Notes under the pieces: generated by a model
Database searches by the model: none
Told to the model about the DNA's origin: nothing
What the model saw: only the letters and a program-made list of their open reading frames with translations
DNA from: SMWD01 sp051008895
GTDB taxonomy: Bacteria; Pseudomonadota; Gammaproteobacteria; Steroidobacterales; GCA-2729495
DNA length: 5,539 nucleotides
NCBI GenBank assembly: GCA_051008895.1
Contig: JBPCXI010000164.1
Location: 1 to 5,539 of the forward strand
Direction: 5' to 3'
Shown here: piece by piece, positions 1 to 5,539 of the stretch
Layout: every line of letters starts with the position of its first letter
Position numbering within the stretch: the stretch's first letter is position 1
Position numbers and translations under genes: made by a program

Positions 1-1
1 C

Positions 2-1057
2 TCGCAGGGTTTTCCGGACTTCGCCGCGCCGGCCGGGCTGCTCGAGCGGGTCGAACACCACCTGCGCGCCGGTCACAACCAGTACGCCCCGATGACCGGC
101 GTGCCCGAACTCCGTCGCCAGATCGCGCTAAAGACCGCCCGAATCTATGGCCGCCGGACCGACGCAGACGCCGAGGTCACCGTGACGTCCGGCGCGACTG
201 AAGCCTTGTTCACCGCCATCGCGGCGTTCGTTGGCGACGGCGACGAGGTCATCGTGTTCGACCCGGCCTACGACTCCTACGACCCGGCCGTAAAGCTCGC
301 CGGCGGCCAGGTCGTCCACATCCCCCTGCGCGGCCCGGATTTTCGGATGGACTGGGATCGCGTTGCGGACGCCATCAGCGACCGCACCCGCATGATCATA
401 CTGAACACGCCGCACAACCCGACGGGCGCGGTGCTCGATGCGCAGGACATGCGGACGCTCGCCGAACTCGTCGCACCGACGAACATTATCCTGCTCGGCG
501 ACGAGGTCTACGAGCACATCATCTTCGACGGACGGGAGCACGCGAGCCTGCTGCGCTACCCGGAACTCGCCCGGCGCAGTCTCGTCGTGTCCTCGTTCGG
601 CAAGACATTCCACATGACCGGCTGGAAGATCGGCTACTGCGTCGCGCCCGCCGAGCTCACGACGGAGTTCCGGCGCGTCCACCAGTACGTGCAGTTTTGT
701 GTCGTCACGCCGATGCAGCTCGCGCTCGCGGACTTTCTCGATTCCGATCCGGAGCACTATCTGGAGCTACCGGCTTTCTACGCAGCGAAGCGCAACGCAT
801 TCTGCGAGATGCTGTCCGGATCGCGATTCAAGCTGCGCCCCTCCGCCGGCACCTACTTCCAGATCGCCGACTACTCTGCGCTGACGGACGAACGTGACGT
901 AGACTACGCGCGCCGGCTGACCGTGGAATTCGGCGTCGCGAGCATCCCGGTCTCCGTCTTCTACGCATCACCGCCGGAGCAGCATTTGCTACGATTCTGC
1001 TTCGCCAAAGATACGGCTACGCTGACGCAGGCAACGGAGATACTGTGCAGGATCTGA
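2..1057 (+). CDS. ybdL: YbdL-type PLP-dependent aminotransferase (methionine/glutamine transaminase), 5' partial
   Basis: Fold-type I (class I/II) aminotransferase that moves an amino group between an amino acid and a 2-oxo acid in the cytoplasm. The YbdL family favours methionine and other large residues and can use glutamine as donor. The frame is open from the first full codon at position 2 and begins SQGFPDF, a family signature that lies roughly 35 residues into E. coli YbdL, so the true start is upstream of the window and the ATG at 92 is internal. In visible-residue numbering (351 residues): GATEA cofactor-phosphate loop at 64-68, NPTG at 139-142, the aspartate that pairs with the pyridine nitrogen at D167 (GDEVYEH), Schiff-base lysine K201 in SFGKT, and the substrate-carboxylate arginine R331 in LLRFCFAK. 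Long stretches (NQYAPMTGV, TPHNPT, HMTGWK, GYCVAP) match YbdL as I remember it. It overlaps the omega-amidase gene by 13 nt. Family is sure; the preferred substrate is inferred. Confidence 0.93.
   Translation, partial: SQGFPDFAAPAGLLERVEHHLRAGHNQYAPMTGVPELRRQIALKTARIYGRRTDADAEVTVTSGATEALFTAIAAFVGDGDEVIVFDPAYDSYDPAVKLAGGQVVHIPLRGPDFRMDWDRVADAISDRTRMIILNTPHNPTGAVLDAQDMRTLAELVAPTNIILLGDEVYEHIIFDGREHASLLRYPELARRSLVVSSFGKTFHMTGWKIGYCVAPAELTTEFRRVHQYVQFCVVTPMQLALADFLDSDPEHYLELPAFYAAKRNAFCEMLSGSRFKLRPSAGTYFQIADYSALTDERDVDYARRLTVEFGVASIPVSVFYASPPEQHLLRFCFAKDTATLTQATEILCRI
1036..1039 (+). promoter_or_regulatory. Ribosome-binding site for the GTG-started omega-amidase gene
   Basis: GGAG lies inside the end of the aminotransferase gene, 5 nt before the GTG at 1045. 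It supports this non-ATG start and suggests that ribosomes finishing the upstream gene re-initiate here. Confidence 0.6.
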
Positions 1058-1833
1058 CGGTTTCAATATTGCAGACGAGCCTGCACTGGCAGGATCCGGC
1101 GGCGAATCGGGCGCATTTCGACGGACTGATCAACGCACTCGACAAATCAGACGCCGTTCCGGACCTCGTCTTGCTGCCGGAAATGTTCACGACCGGCTTC
1201 ACGATGAATCCGTCGTCGCACGCGGAAACAATGAGCGGTGACTCGGTCGCGTGGATGCAGCTCGTCGCCCGCGACTACAACGTCGCGCTGTGCGGCAGTC
1301 TCGTGATCGAGGACGCCGGTCGCTATTTCAATCGCCTCGTCTGGATGCCGCCGGACGGTGAGATGTCCTGGTATGACAAGCGCCACCTGTTCAGAATGGC
1401 CGGCGAACACGAACACTATGCCGCCGGCACGGAACGACGGATCGTCGAGCTTCATGGTTGGCGCATCTGCCCCCTGGTCTGCTACGACCTGCGATTCCCG
1501 GCCTGGAGTCGCGGTGTCAACGAATTCGACTTGCAGATTTTCGTCGCCAACTGGCCCGCGGCGCGGCGGTCGGCCTGGCTGGGCCTGCTACCCGCCCGCG
1601 CGATCGAAAACCAGTGTTATGCGATCGGCGTTAACCGTATCGGCACCGACGGCAACGACGTTCGCTATGCCGGCGACAGCGGAGCGTATGATTATCTCGG
1701 CAACACGATCGTTGACTGCGGCGACGATGTGACCACCGAGACCGTTCGACTGGAGCGCGCGCCACTGGACCGTTACCGGCAGAAATTTCCGGCATGGCGC
1801 GACGCCGACCGGTTCACGATCGAGACGGACTGA
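1045..1833 (+). CDS. yafV: Omega-amidase, nitrilase superfamily (YafV/Nit2 type)
   Basis: Cytoplasmic carbon-nitrogen hydrolase of 262 residues, the normal size for a one-domain nitrilase-fold enzyme. The catalytic triad is complete: E46 in LLPEMFTTGF, K112 in WYDKRHLF, and nucleophile C146 in PLVCYDLRFP; E121 in GEHEHY fits the second structural glutamate. YDKRHLF, CYDLRFP and NWPAARR are the pattern I associate with YafV/omega-amidase rather than with nitrilases or carbamoylases. The known reaction is hydrolysis of 2-oxoglutaramate (or 2-oxosuccinamate) to the 2-oxo acid and ammonia. The start is a GTG with GGAG 5 nt upstream; the first residues (DLTVSILQTSLHWQ) form the usual first beta strand, so little or nothing is missing. 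The 13-nt overlap with a glutamine-type transaminase gene strongly supports the omega-amidase call, because that transaminase makes the substrate. Another nitrilase-family amidase activity is possible but less likely. Confidence 0.92.
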   Translation: MQDLTVSILQTSLHWQDPAANRAHFDGLINALDKSDAVPDLVLLPEMFTTGFTMNPSSHAETMSGDSVAWMQLVARDYNVALCGSLVIEDAGRYFNRLVWMPPDGEMSWYDKRHLFRMAGEHEHYAAGTERRIVELHGWRICPLVCYDLRFPAWSRGVNEFDLQIFVANWPAARRSAWLGLLPARAIENQCYAIGVNRIGTDGNDVRYAGDSGAYDYLGNTIVDCGDDVTTETVRLERAPLDRYRQKFPAWRDADRFTIETD

Positions 1834-1843
1834 TGAGGATGCG

Positions 1844-2590
1844 ATGAGACGACTGCTCGTATTTCAGCATGTACCTTACGAGATCCTCGGCACGCTCGAC
1901 CCGTTATTGCGCGCATCAAGATTCCGGATTCGCTATGTCAATTTCGGTCGCGAGCCCAACGCTGTGCCGGATATTTCTCGCTACAACGGCCTCATCGTGC
2001 TCGGCGGACCGATGAACTGCGACCAGATCGATCGTCACCCGCACCTGGCGACCGAAATCGACGTGATAAGAGAGGCGATCCACGAGGGCAAGCCCGTGCT
2101 CGGCGTGTGTCTCGGCGCGCAGTTGATCGCGCGGGCACTCGGGGCACGGGTGAACAAGAACCCGGTCAAGGAAATCGGCTGGTACGAACTGAATCCCACC
2201 GACGAAGGCAGGAAGGATCCGTTGATCGGCGAGTTCGCGAACACGCAACAGATATTTCAGTGGCACGGCGACACGTTCGAAATCCCGCACGGCGCCGCAC
2301 ACCTTGCGACGTCGCCCGACTGCCGGAACCAGGCCTTTCGCTTCAAGCACAACGTGTACGGTTTTCAGTTCCATCTCGAGGTCGATGAACCGATGATCCT
2401 GCGCTGGCTGCACACACGCTCGATGGCTACCGAGGCGACCGCTGCCGGCGGCACCGACCGGATCGATGAGATTCGGGCGGAAACCGGCCAGCACATCGAC
2501 CGGTCGATCGAGCTGGGCAACCGGATCTTCGGCGAATTCATCCACCTGTTCGAGCGCCCGCCGAAGCGAACGACCCTGCCCTCGCGTTGA
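1844..2590 (+). CDS. Stand-alone class I (type 1) glutamine amidotransferase, GMP-synthase-like
   Basis: Protein of 248 residues with the class I GATase fold: the oxyanion-strand region IVLGGPMN at 51-58, nucleophile elbow GVCLGAQ with C89, and the catalytic His and Glu in FQFHLEV (H177, E179). The triad is therefore intact. GWYELNP (112-118) and QWHGDTFEIP (139-148) are typical of the GMP-synthase-like free-standing group (COG0518 type). Such domains release ammonia from glutamine and normally pass it to a synthetase; here no ATP-pyrophosphatase or other acceptor domain is fused, and the tail (about 180-248) looks helical. Some relatives instead cleave gamma-glutamyl compounds. The ATG at 1844 follows GAGGA (1835-1839) and lies 10 nt after the omega-amidase stop, so co-transcription with the transaminase and omega-amidase genes is likely. 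That context hints at glutamine or gamma-glutamyl metabolism, but the substrate cannot be told from sequence. I know no firm gene symbol. Confidence 0.88.
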   Translation: MRRLLVFQHVPYEILGTLDPLLRASRFRIRYVNFGREPNAVPDISRYNGLIVLGGPMNCDQIDRHPHLATEIDVIREAIHEGKPVLGVCLGAQLIARALGARVNKNPVKEIGWYELNPTDEGRKDPLIGEFANTQQIFQWHGDTFEIPHGAAHLATSPDCRNQAFRFKHNVYGFQFHLEVDEPMILRWLHTRSMATEATAAGGTDRIDEIRAETGQHIDRSIELGNRIFGEFIHLFERPPKRTTLPSR

Positions 2591-2616
2591 TTTCCGCCGC
2601 GCCGCCCCCATGTTTG

Positions 2617-2629
2617 CGACACCGTGTCG
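2617..2629. promoter_or_regulatory. Inverted repeat upstream of copA, possible operator
   Basis: CGACAC-C-GTGTCG is a perfect 6-bp dyad around one base in the 83-nt gap before copA. Outward of it both sides are T/G-rich (TTTG on the left, and the complement of ACAAA on the right), so the symmetry partly extends. It overlaps a weak -35-like TTGCGA (2614-2619) that sits 18 bp before a weak -10-like TACCAT (2638-2643). A regulator dimer bound here could control copA-copZ. It does not resemble the CueR, CsoR or CopY boxes I know, so the role is inferred. Confidence 0.35.
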
Positions 2630-2638
2630 ACAAAAGTT

Positions 2639-2656
2639 ACCATGGTCGGTCAGACC
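2639..2656. repeat. Two further short dyads in the copA leader
   Basis: ACCATGGT (2639-2646) is a perfect palindrome, and GGTC-A-GACC (2648-2656) is a perfect 4-bp dyad around one base. Both lie between the possible operator and the copA start. They could be operator half-sites or a leader hairpin, but dyads this short also occur by chance. Confidence 0.25.
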
Positions 2657-2661
2657 AAGGA
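2657..2661 (+). promoter_or_regulatory. Likely ribosome-binding site for copA
   Basis: AAGGA lies 12 nt before the GTG at 2674, a little farther than ideal. It is the best Shine-Dalgarno-like match near an in-frame start and, with the protein alignment, favours 2674 over the in-frame TTG codons at 2587 and 2614. Confidence 0.4.
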
Positions 2662-2673
2662 CGTGACCCCATC

Positions 2674-5139
2674 GTGAACGCCACTATTGCCGAAGCCGCG
2701 CTGCCCAGCAACGACCGGGCCGACCTGCCGATCGTCGGCATGACCTGCGGTGCCTGCGCGACCCGCCTGGAGAAGGCCCTGTCGCGCGCACCCGGAATCG
2801 TCGGCGCCACCGTAAACTTCGCGGTCGAGCGCGCCGCGGTCGACTTCGACCCCGGGCAGACCTCCGTCGACGCGATCGCCGACGTCGTCGCGCGCGCGGG
2901 TTTCTCGGTCGGCGAGGAATCCTTCTCGTTCGGCGTCGGCGGCATGACCTGCAGCGCCTGCGCCGGGCGCGTCGAGAAAGCGCTGCGTCGAGTACCGGGC
3001 GTCCTGCGCGCCGACGTCAACGTCGCGCTGGAACGCGCGGACGTCGAGACGATTGCCGGCGTCGTGGGTGCGGACACGCTGGCCGAGGCGGTTACAACCG
3101 CGGGCTATGAACCTCACATCGCTTCGTCCGCCGAGGAGCAGGCGCGCGCCGACGAGGAACACCGCGAACGCGAAGAGGCCAAGCTGCGCCGCGAGCGCAA
3201 TATCCTGCTGGTGTCGGCCGCGTTGTCCGCACCGATGGTGCTGCACATGGTGGCGATGTTTCTCGGCTTCGAGTTCACGCATCCGCCGGCGTTCGAGGTG
3301 CTGCTCGCAACCCCTGTACAGTTCGTCATCGGCGCCCGCTTCTATAAAGCTGCTTACAACGCTGTGCGCGCCGGATCGGCAAACATGGATGTCCTCGTCG
3401 TGATGGGTACGACCGCTGCCTACCTGTACAGCTGGTACCTGATCGCCACGCTCGGCTCCGCCGCGCAGGGCAACCTGTATTTCGAGGCCTCCGCGGTAAT
3501 CATCACGCTGGTGCTGCTCGGCAAGTACATGGAGGCGCGAGCCAAGCGCGGCACAACCGCGGCCATTCGCCAGTTGATGGACCTGCGGCCGCAGACCGCG
3601 CGCGTGCGCGACCGCGACGGCAGCGAGACGCAGCTGCCGATCGGCGAGGTGCGCTCCGGCGATATCGTCATCGTAAAGCCGGGTGAGAGCATCCCGGTCG
3701 ACGGCGTCGTCGTCAGTGGCGAGAGCGAGCTCGACGAGTCGCTGATCACCGGTGAGAGCATCCCGGTTACGAAATCAACAGACGCAAAGGTCACCGGCGG
3801 TGCGATCAACGGTACGGGCCTGCTCGAGATCCGCGCGACGAACATCGGCGCGGACTCGACGCTGGCGAAGATCATCCGGCTCGTCGAAAACGCACAGGCC
3901 GGCAAAGCGCCGGTACAAAGACTCGTCGACAAGATCTCTTCGATCTTCGTCCCCGTCGTCATCGTTATCGCGGCGCTGACTTTTTGCGCGTGGTGGTTCA
4001 CGACATCCGATTTCGAAGCGGCCCTGATCGCCGCGGTCTCGGTACTCGTCATCGCGTGTCCGTGTGCGCTCGGCCTCGCTACGCCGACCGCGATCATGAC
4101 GGGCACCGGCGCGGCCGCGCGTTCCGGCATCCTGATCAAAGACATCGAATCTCTCGAGCGTGCGCACCGGATCAATGCGATCGTATTCGACAAAACCGGC
4201 ACGCTGACCGTCGGGCGCCCGTCGATTACGGACGTACATGCAATGGGCGGCGACGAGAACGAGCTGCTGCGCCTCGCCGGAACGGTCCAGCAGGGCAGCG
4301 AGCATCCGCTGGCAAAAGCGATTCTCGAACGGGCGGAACAACTTGGCCTGACGCTCGCGCGCGTCGAAGACTTTCGCAGCTTCACCGGCCGCGGCGTCGT
4401 CGGCGCTGTCGATGGGCGCCGGATCGTCATCGGCAACGAGCAGCTCGTCGTCGACAACGGGCTGGATCCGACACCTGAGCGCGAGCGCGCACGGGCCTGG
4501 GAGGCGCAGGCGAAGACCGTCGTCTGGGTCGCAGATGCCGCCGGTGCGCGCATCCTGGGCCTGATCGCGATCGCCGATCAGCTGCGGCCGGAAGCAAATG
4601 AAGCAGTCGAACGACTCAAGGCGCTGCGCATCCGCACGCTGATGCTTTCCGGCGATGCAGAGCTCGTCGCCGAGGAAATCGGGCGCCGCGTCGGCGTGGA
4701 TGCCGCCAAGGGCGGCGTCAAGCCGGAACAAAAGGCCGAGGTCGTCAATGAACTCACGGCCGAAGGACACGTTGTCGGCATGATCGGCGACGGCATCAAC
4801 GACGCGCCCGCTTTGGCGGCGGCGGACGTCGGTATCGCGATGGGCAGCGGCACCGACATCGCGATGGAGACCGCCGGCATTACGCTGATGCGCAGCGATC
4901 CGCGCCTGGTCGGTGCGGCGATTTCGGCAAGCCGCGCGACGTTCAGCAAGATCAAGCAGAACCTGTTCTGGGCGTTCATCTACAATGTCATCGGCATCCC
5001 GCTCGCGGCGATCGGCTTTCTGACGCCGACGCTGGCCGGCGCGGCGATGGCGCTCAGCAGCGTCAGCGTGGTCAGCAACTCATTGCTACTGCGGCGCTGG
5101 CAACCGGGATTCAGTCAACGCGCGGCGAAGAAGGATTAG
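2674..5139 (+). CDS. copA: Cu(I)-exporting P1B-1-type ATPase CopA
   Basis: Inner-membrane pump that uses ATP to export Cu(I) from the cytoplasm; 821 residues from the chosen GTG, normal for a two-HMA CopA. Order: HMA1 (about 18-82, GMTCGAC, C25/C28); HMA2 (about 84-149, GMTCSAC, C93/C96); a charged linker (about 151-176); membrane segments near 177-199, 207-224, 238-260 and 271-287; actuator loop with TGES at 359-362; segments near 424-443 and 450-473 with the CPC site (C462, C464); phosphorylation domain with D506 in DKTGT; nucleotide domain with H544-P545 (SEHPLA); hinge GDGINDAP at 705-712; last two segments with YN (Y770, N771) and MxxSS (M792, S796). CPC plus YN plus MxxSS is the Cu(I)/Ag(I) signature. 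The frame runs back to a TTG at 2587 overlapping the previous stop, but those 29 extra residues do not look like a CopA N-terminus. No frameshift or missing motif is seen. It probably forms a unit with copZ. Confidence 0.97.
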   Translation: MNATIAEAALPSNDRADLPIVGMTCGACATRLEKALSRAPGIVGATVNFAVERAAVDFDPGQTSVDAIADVVARAGFSVGEESFSFGVGGMTCSACAGRVEKALRRVPGVLRADVNVALERADVETIAGVVGADTLAEAVTTAGYEPHIASSAEEQARADEEHREREEAKLRRERNILLVSAALSAPMVLHMVAMFLGFEFTHPPAFEVLLATPVQFVIGARFYKAAYNAVRAGSANMDVLVVMGTTAAYLYSWYLIATLGSAAQGNLYFEASAVIITLVLLGKYMEARAKRGTTAAIRQLMDLRPQTARVRDRDGSETQLPIGEVRSGDIVIVKPGESIPVDGVVVSGESELDESLITGESIPVTKSTDAKVTGGAINGTGLLEIRATNIGADSTLAKIIRLVENAQAGKAPVQRLVDKISSIFVPVVIVIAALTFCAWWFTTSDFEAALIAAVSVLVIACPCALGLATPTAIMTGTGAAARSGILIKDIESLERAHRINAIVFDKTGTLTVGRPSITDVHAMGGDENELLRLAGTVQQGSEHPLAKAILERAEQLGLTLARVEDFRSFTGRGVVGAVDGRRIVIGNEQLVVDNGLDPTPERERARAWEAQAKTVVWVADAAGARILGLIAIADQLRPEANEAVERLKALRIRTLMLSGDAELVAEEIGRRVGVDAAKGGVKPEQKAEVVNELTAEGHVVGMIGDGINDAPALAAADVGIAMGSGTDIAMETAGITLMRSDPRLVGAAISASRATFSKIKQNLFWAFIYNVIGIPLAAIGFLTPTLAGAAMALSSVSVVSNSLLLRRWQPGFSQRAAKKD

Positions 5140-5157
5140 GCCAAAAAAGGATCAGGC
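5131..5157 (+). repeat. Imperfect 11-bp direct repeat across the copA-copZ junction
   Basis: AAGGATTAGGC (5131-5141) recurs as AAGGATCAGGC (5147-5157) with one mismatch and a start-to-start distance of 16 nt. The first copy contains the copA stop codon TAG; the second supplies the copZ ribosome-binding site (AAGGA, 5147-5151, 7 nt before the ATG). It may be a small local duplication. Confidence 0.6.
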
Positions 5158-5158
5158 A

Positions 5159-5371
5159 ATGGATAACGCGACGATCAAAGTAGAAGGCATGACCTGCGGC
5201 GGATGCGTCAAGAGCATCGAGAATGCGCTCGGCAAACATGAGGCGATTGCGCGCACCAGTGCCGATCTCGACGCCGGCACCGTGTCGGTCGAGTTCGACG
5301 AGAAGCGCATTCAGCGCTCGGCGATAGAACGGGCGATCACGGATGCGGGGTTTGACGTGCCGGCGCAGTAG
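5159..5371 (+). CDS. copZ: CopZ-like copper chaperone, single HMA domain
   Basis: Small cytoplasmic protein of 70 residues made of one heavy-metal-associated domain with a ferredoxin-like beta-alpha-beta-beta-alpha-beta fold. The Cu(I) loop is GMTCGGC with C13 and C16, followed by the helix start VKSIENAL; VSVEFDEKRI and the final AGFDV fit the later strands. The family carries Cu(I) to the HMA domains and membrane entry site of CopA. The ATG is preceded by AAGGA at a 7-nt spacing, a strong site, and begins 19 nt after copA stops, so the pair is almost certainly co-transcribed; the strong site may give more chaperone than pump. The loop differs slightly from the two CopA domains (GMTCGAC, GMTCSAC). 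A mercury-binding MerP-like role is unlikely, since there is no signal peptide and the neighbour is a copper ATPase. Confidence 0.95.
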   Translation: MDNATIKVEGMTCGGCVKSIENALGKHEAIARTSADLDAGTVSVEFDEKRIQRSAIERAITDAGFDVPAQ

Positions 5372-5382
5372 ATAGCCAAGGC

Positions 5383-5392
5383 GGGGTCAGAT
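5383..5392 (+). repeat. Partial GGGGTCAGAT element
   Basis: GGGGTCAGAT is identical to the first 10 nt of the palindrome that begins at 5405, with a start-to-start distance of 22 nt. Its own continuation (GTACCC) does not complete a long palindrome, so this looks like a degenerate or half copy. Confidence 0.6.
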
Positions 5393-5404
5393 GTACCCGC
5401 TCGA

Positions 5405-5428
5405 GGGGTCAGATTAAAATCTGACCCC
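5405..5428. repeat. GGGGTCAGATT palindromic element; possible terminator hairpin
   Basis: Arm GGGGTCAGATT (5405-5415) and its exact complement AATCTGACCCC (5418-5428) flank two A bases: an 11-bp perfect inverted repeat. As RNA it would fold into a stable stem with a small A/U-rich loop 33 nt after the copZ stop. There is no U-run after it, so a classical intrinsic terminator is unlikely, although it could still stabilise the 3' end of the mRNA. From memory, GGGGTCAGA-type palindromes recur between genes in many proteobacteria, often near Y1 (REP-associated) transposase genes; no such gene is visible here. Confidence 0.75.
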
Positions 5429-5476
5429 GGTCTGTCGTTAACTTAGCACCGACCATTTTGCGCTGGTGCCCGCAGC

Positions 5477-5539
5477 CGGGATGATGCCCGGCGCAAATAA
5501 AGCGCAGCGAAGCGAGCCATTGCGCCGGGCATCATCCCG
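5477..5539. repeat. 20-bp perfect inverted repeat with 23-nt centre, REP/BIME-like
   Basis: The arm at 5477-5496 (CGGGATGATG then CCCGGCGCAA) is exactly complementary to 5520-5539, the last 20 bases of the window; the right side may continue outside. The centre (5497-5519) includes AGCGC-AGCGA-AGCGA (5501-5515), a tandem pentamer run. The left arm can also fold on itself as CCGGG-ATGATG-CCCGG (5476-5491), and the right arm can do likewise, so two small hairpins or one long stem are possible. This nested symmetry resembles paired REP elements. Confidence 0.75.

Larger units (their letters stand above)
5372..5539. other. Non-coding, repeat-rich tail after copZ
   Basis: No open frame with a plausible start and ribosome-binding site is seen in these 168 nt. 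The stretch is filled by the GGGGTCAGAT elements and the 20-bp inverted repeat listed separately, plus a GTTAAC palindrome at 5437-5442. Because it runs to the window edge, a gene or mobile element may begin just beyond. Confidence 0.6.

Noticed and set aside
128..757. Open frame of 209 codons on the - strand inside the aminotransferase gene
   Set aside because: It mirrors conserved aminotransferase coding sequence, has a composition biased to R, V and D, and shows no motif.
2107..2388. Alternative + strand frame inside the amidotransferase gene
   Set aside because: The overlapping frame carries the catalytic GVCLGAQ and FQFHLEV motifs. This one is an arginine-rich shadow.
2591..2673. CueR-type copper operator before copA
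   Set aside because: No ACCTTCC/GGAAGGT-like dyad with a 19-20 bp promoter spacer is present. The dyads that do exist have different sequences.
2740..3000. Programmed frameshift within copA to make a separate chaperone, as in E. coli copA
   Set aside because: I saw no slippery heptamer such as CCCAAAG between or after the HMA domains, and a separate copZ gene follows, so there is no need for one.
3420..4770. Long open frames on the - strand (3420-4553 and 3775-4770) inside copA
   Set aside because: They are antisense to a full set of CopA motifs. Their predicted proteins are arginine-, serine- or aspartate-rich low-complexity sequences typical of shadow frames in GC-rich DNA, with no recognisable domain.
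5405..5428. Classical Rho-independent terminator
   Set aside because: The stem is strong but is followed by GGTCTGTCG rather than a run of T, so it is listed as a repeat with only possible terminator function.
5372..5539. CRISPR array
   Set aside because: The repeats are palindromic or 10 nt long with irregular spacing, and there are no regularly spaced 25-40 nt repeats.

Overview
The window is GC-rich bacterial DNA (above about 60% G+C by eye, not counted). It is tightly packed, with five genes all on the + strand and no convincing gene on the - strand. Gene content and the closeness of the first protein to the E. coli YbdL family suggest a high-GC proteobacterium, most likely a gammaproteobacterium. 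No ribosomal RNA or other phylogenetic marker is present, so this is only an inference.

Region 1 (1-2590) looks like one operon for glutamine and 2-oxo-acid metabolism. It holds the 3' nine-tenths of a YbdL-type PLP aminotransferase (5' end outside the window), a nitrilase-superfamily omega-amidase of the YafV/Nit2 type that starts 13 nt inside the aminotransferase gene, and, 10 nt further on, a stand-alone class I glutamine amidotransferase. The first two are a known functional pair. A glutamine-using transaminase turns a 2-oxo acid (for example the keto acid of methionine salvage) into the amino acid and produces 2-oxoglutaramate, which the omega-amidase hydrolyses to 2-oxoglutarate and ammonia. 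The third gene has the full GATase triad but no synthetase partner domain, and its role is open.

Region 2 (2591-2673) is an 83-nt gap rich in short dyads. It may hold the promoter and operator of the copper genes, though no standard copper-regulator box is recognisable.

Region 3 (2674-5371) is a copper-export pair: CopA, a two-HMA-domain P1B-1 ATPase with all its metal-site and catalytic motifs, and CopZ, a 70-residue HMA copper chaperone, 19 nt downstream with a strong ribosome-binding site. CopZ would hand Cu(I) to CopA for export across the inner membrane. No regulator gene is in the window.

Region 4 (5372-5539) is non-coding and made of repeats. It has a partial and then a palindromic GGGGTCAGAT element, followed by a 20-bp perfect inverted repeat that ends exactly at the window edge and encloses a short run of AGCGA-like pentamers. 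These look like intergenic repeats of the REP/BIME kind. They may also end the copper transcript, and they are the least explained part of the window.
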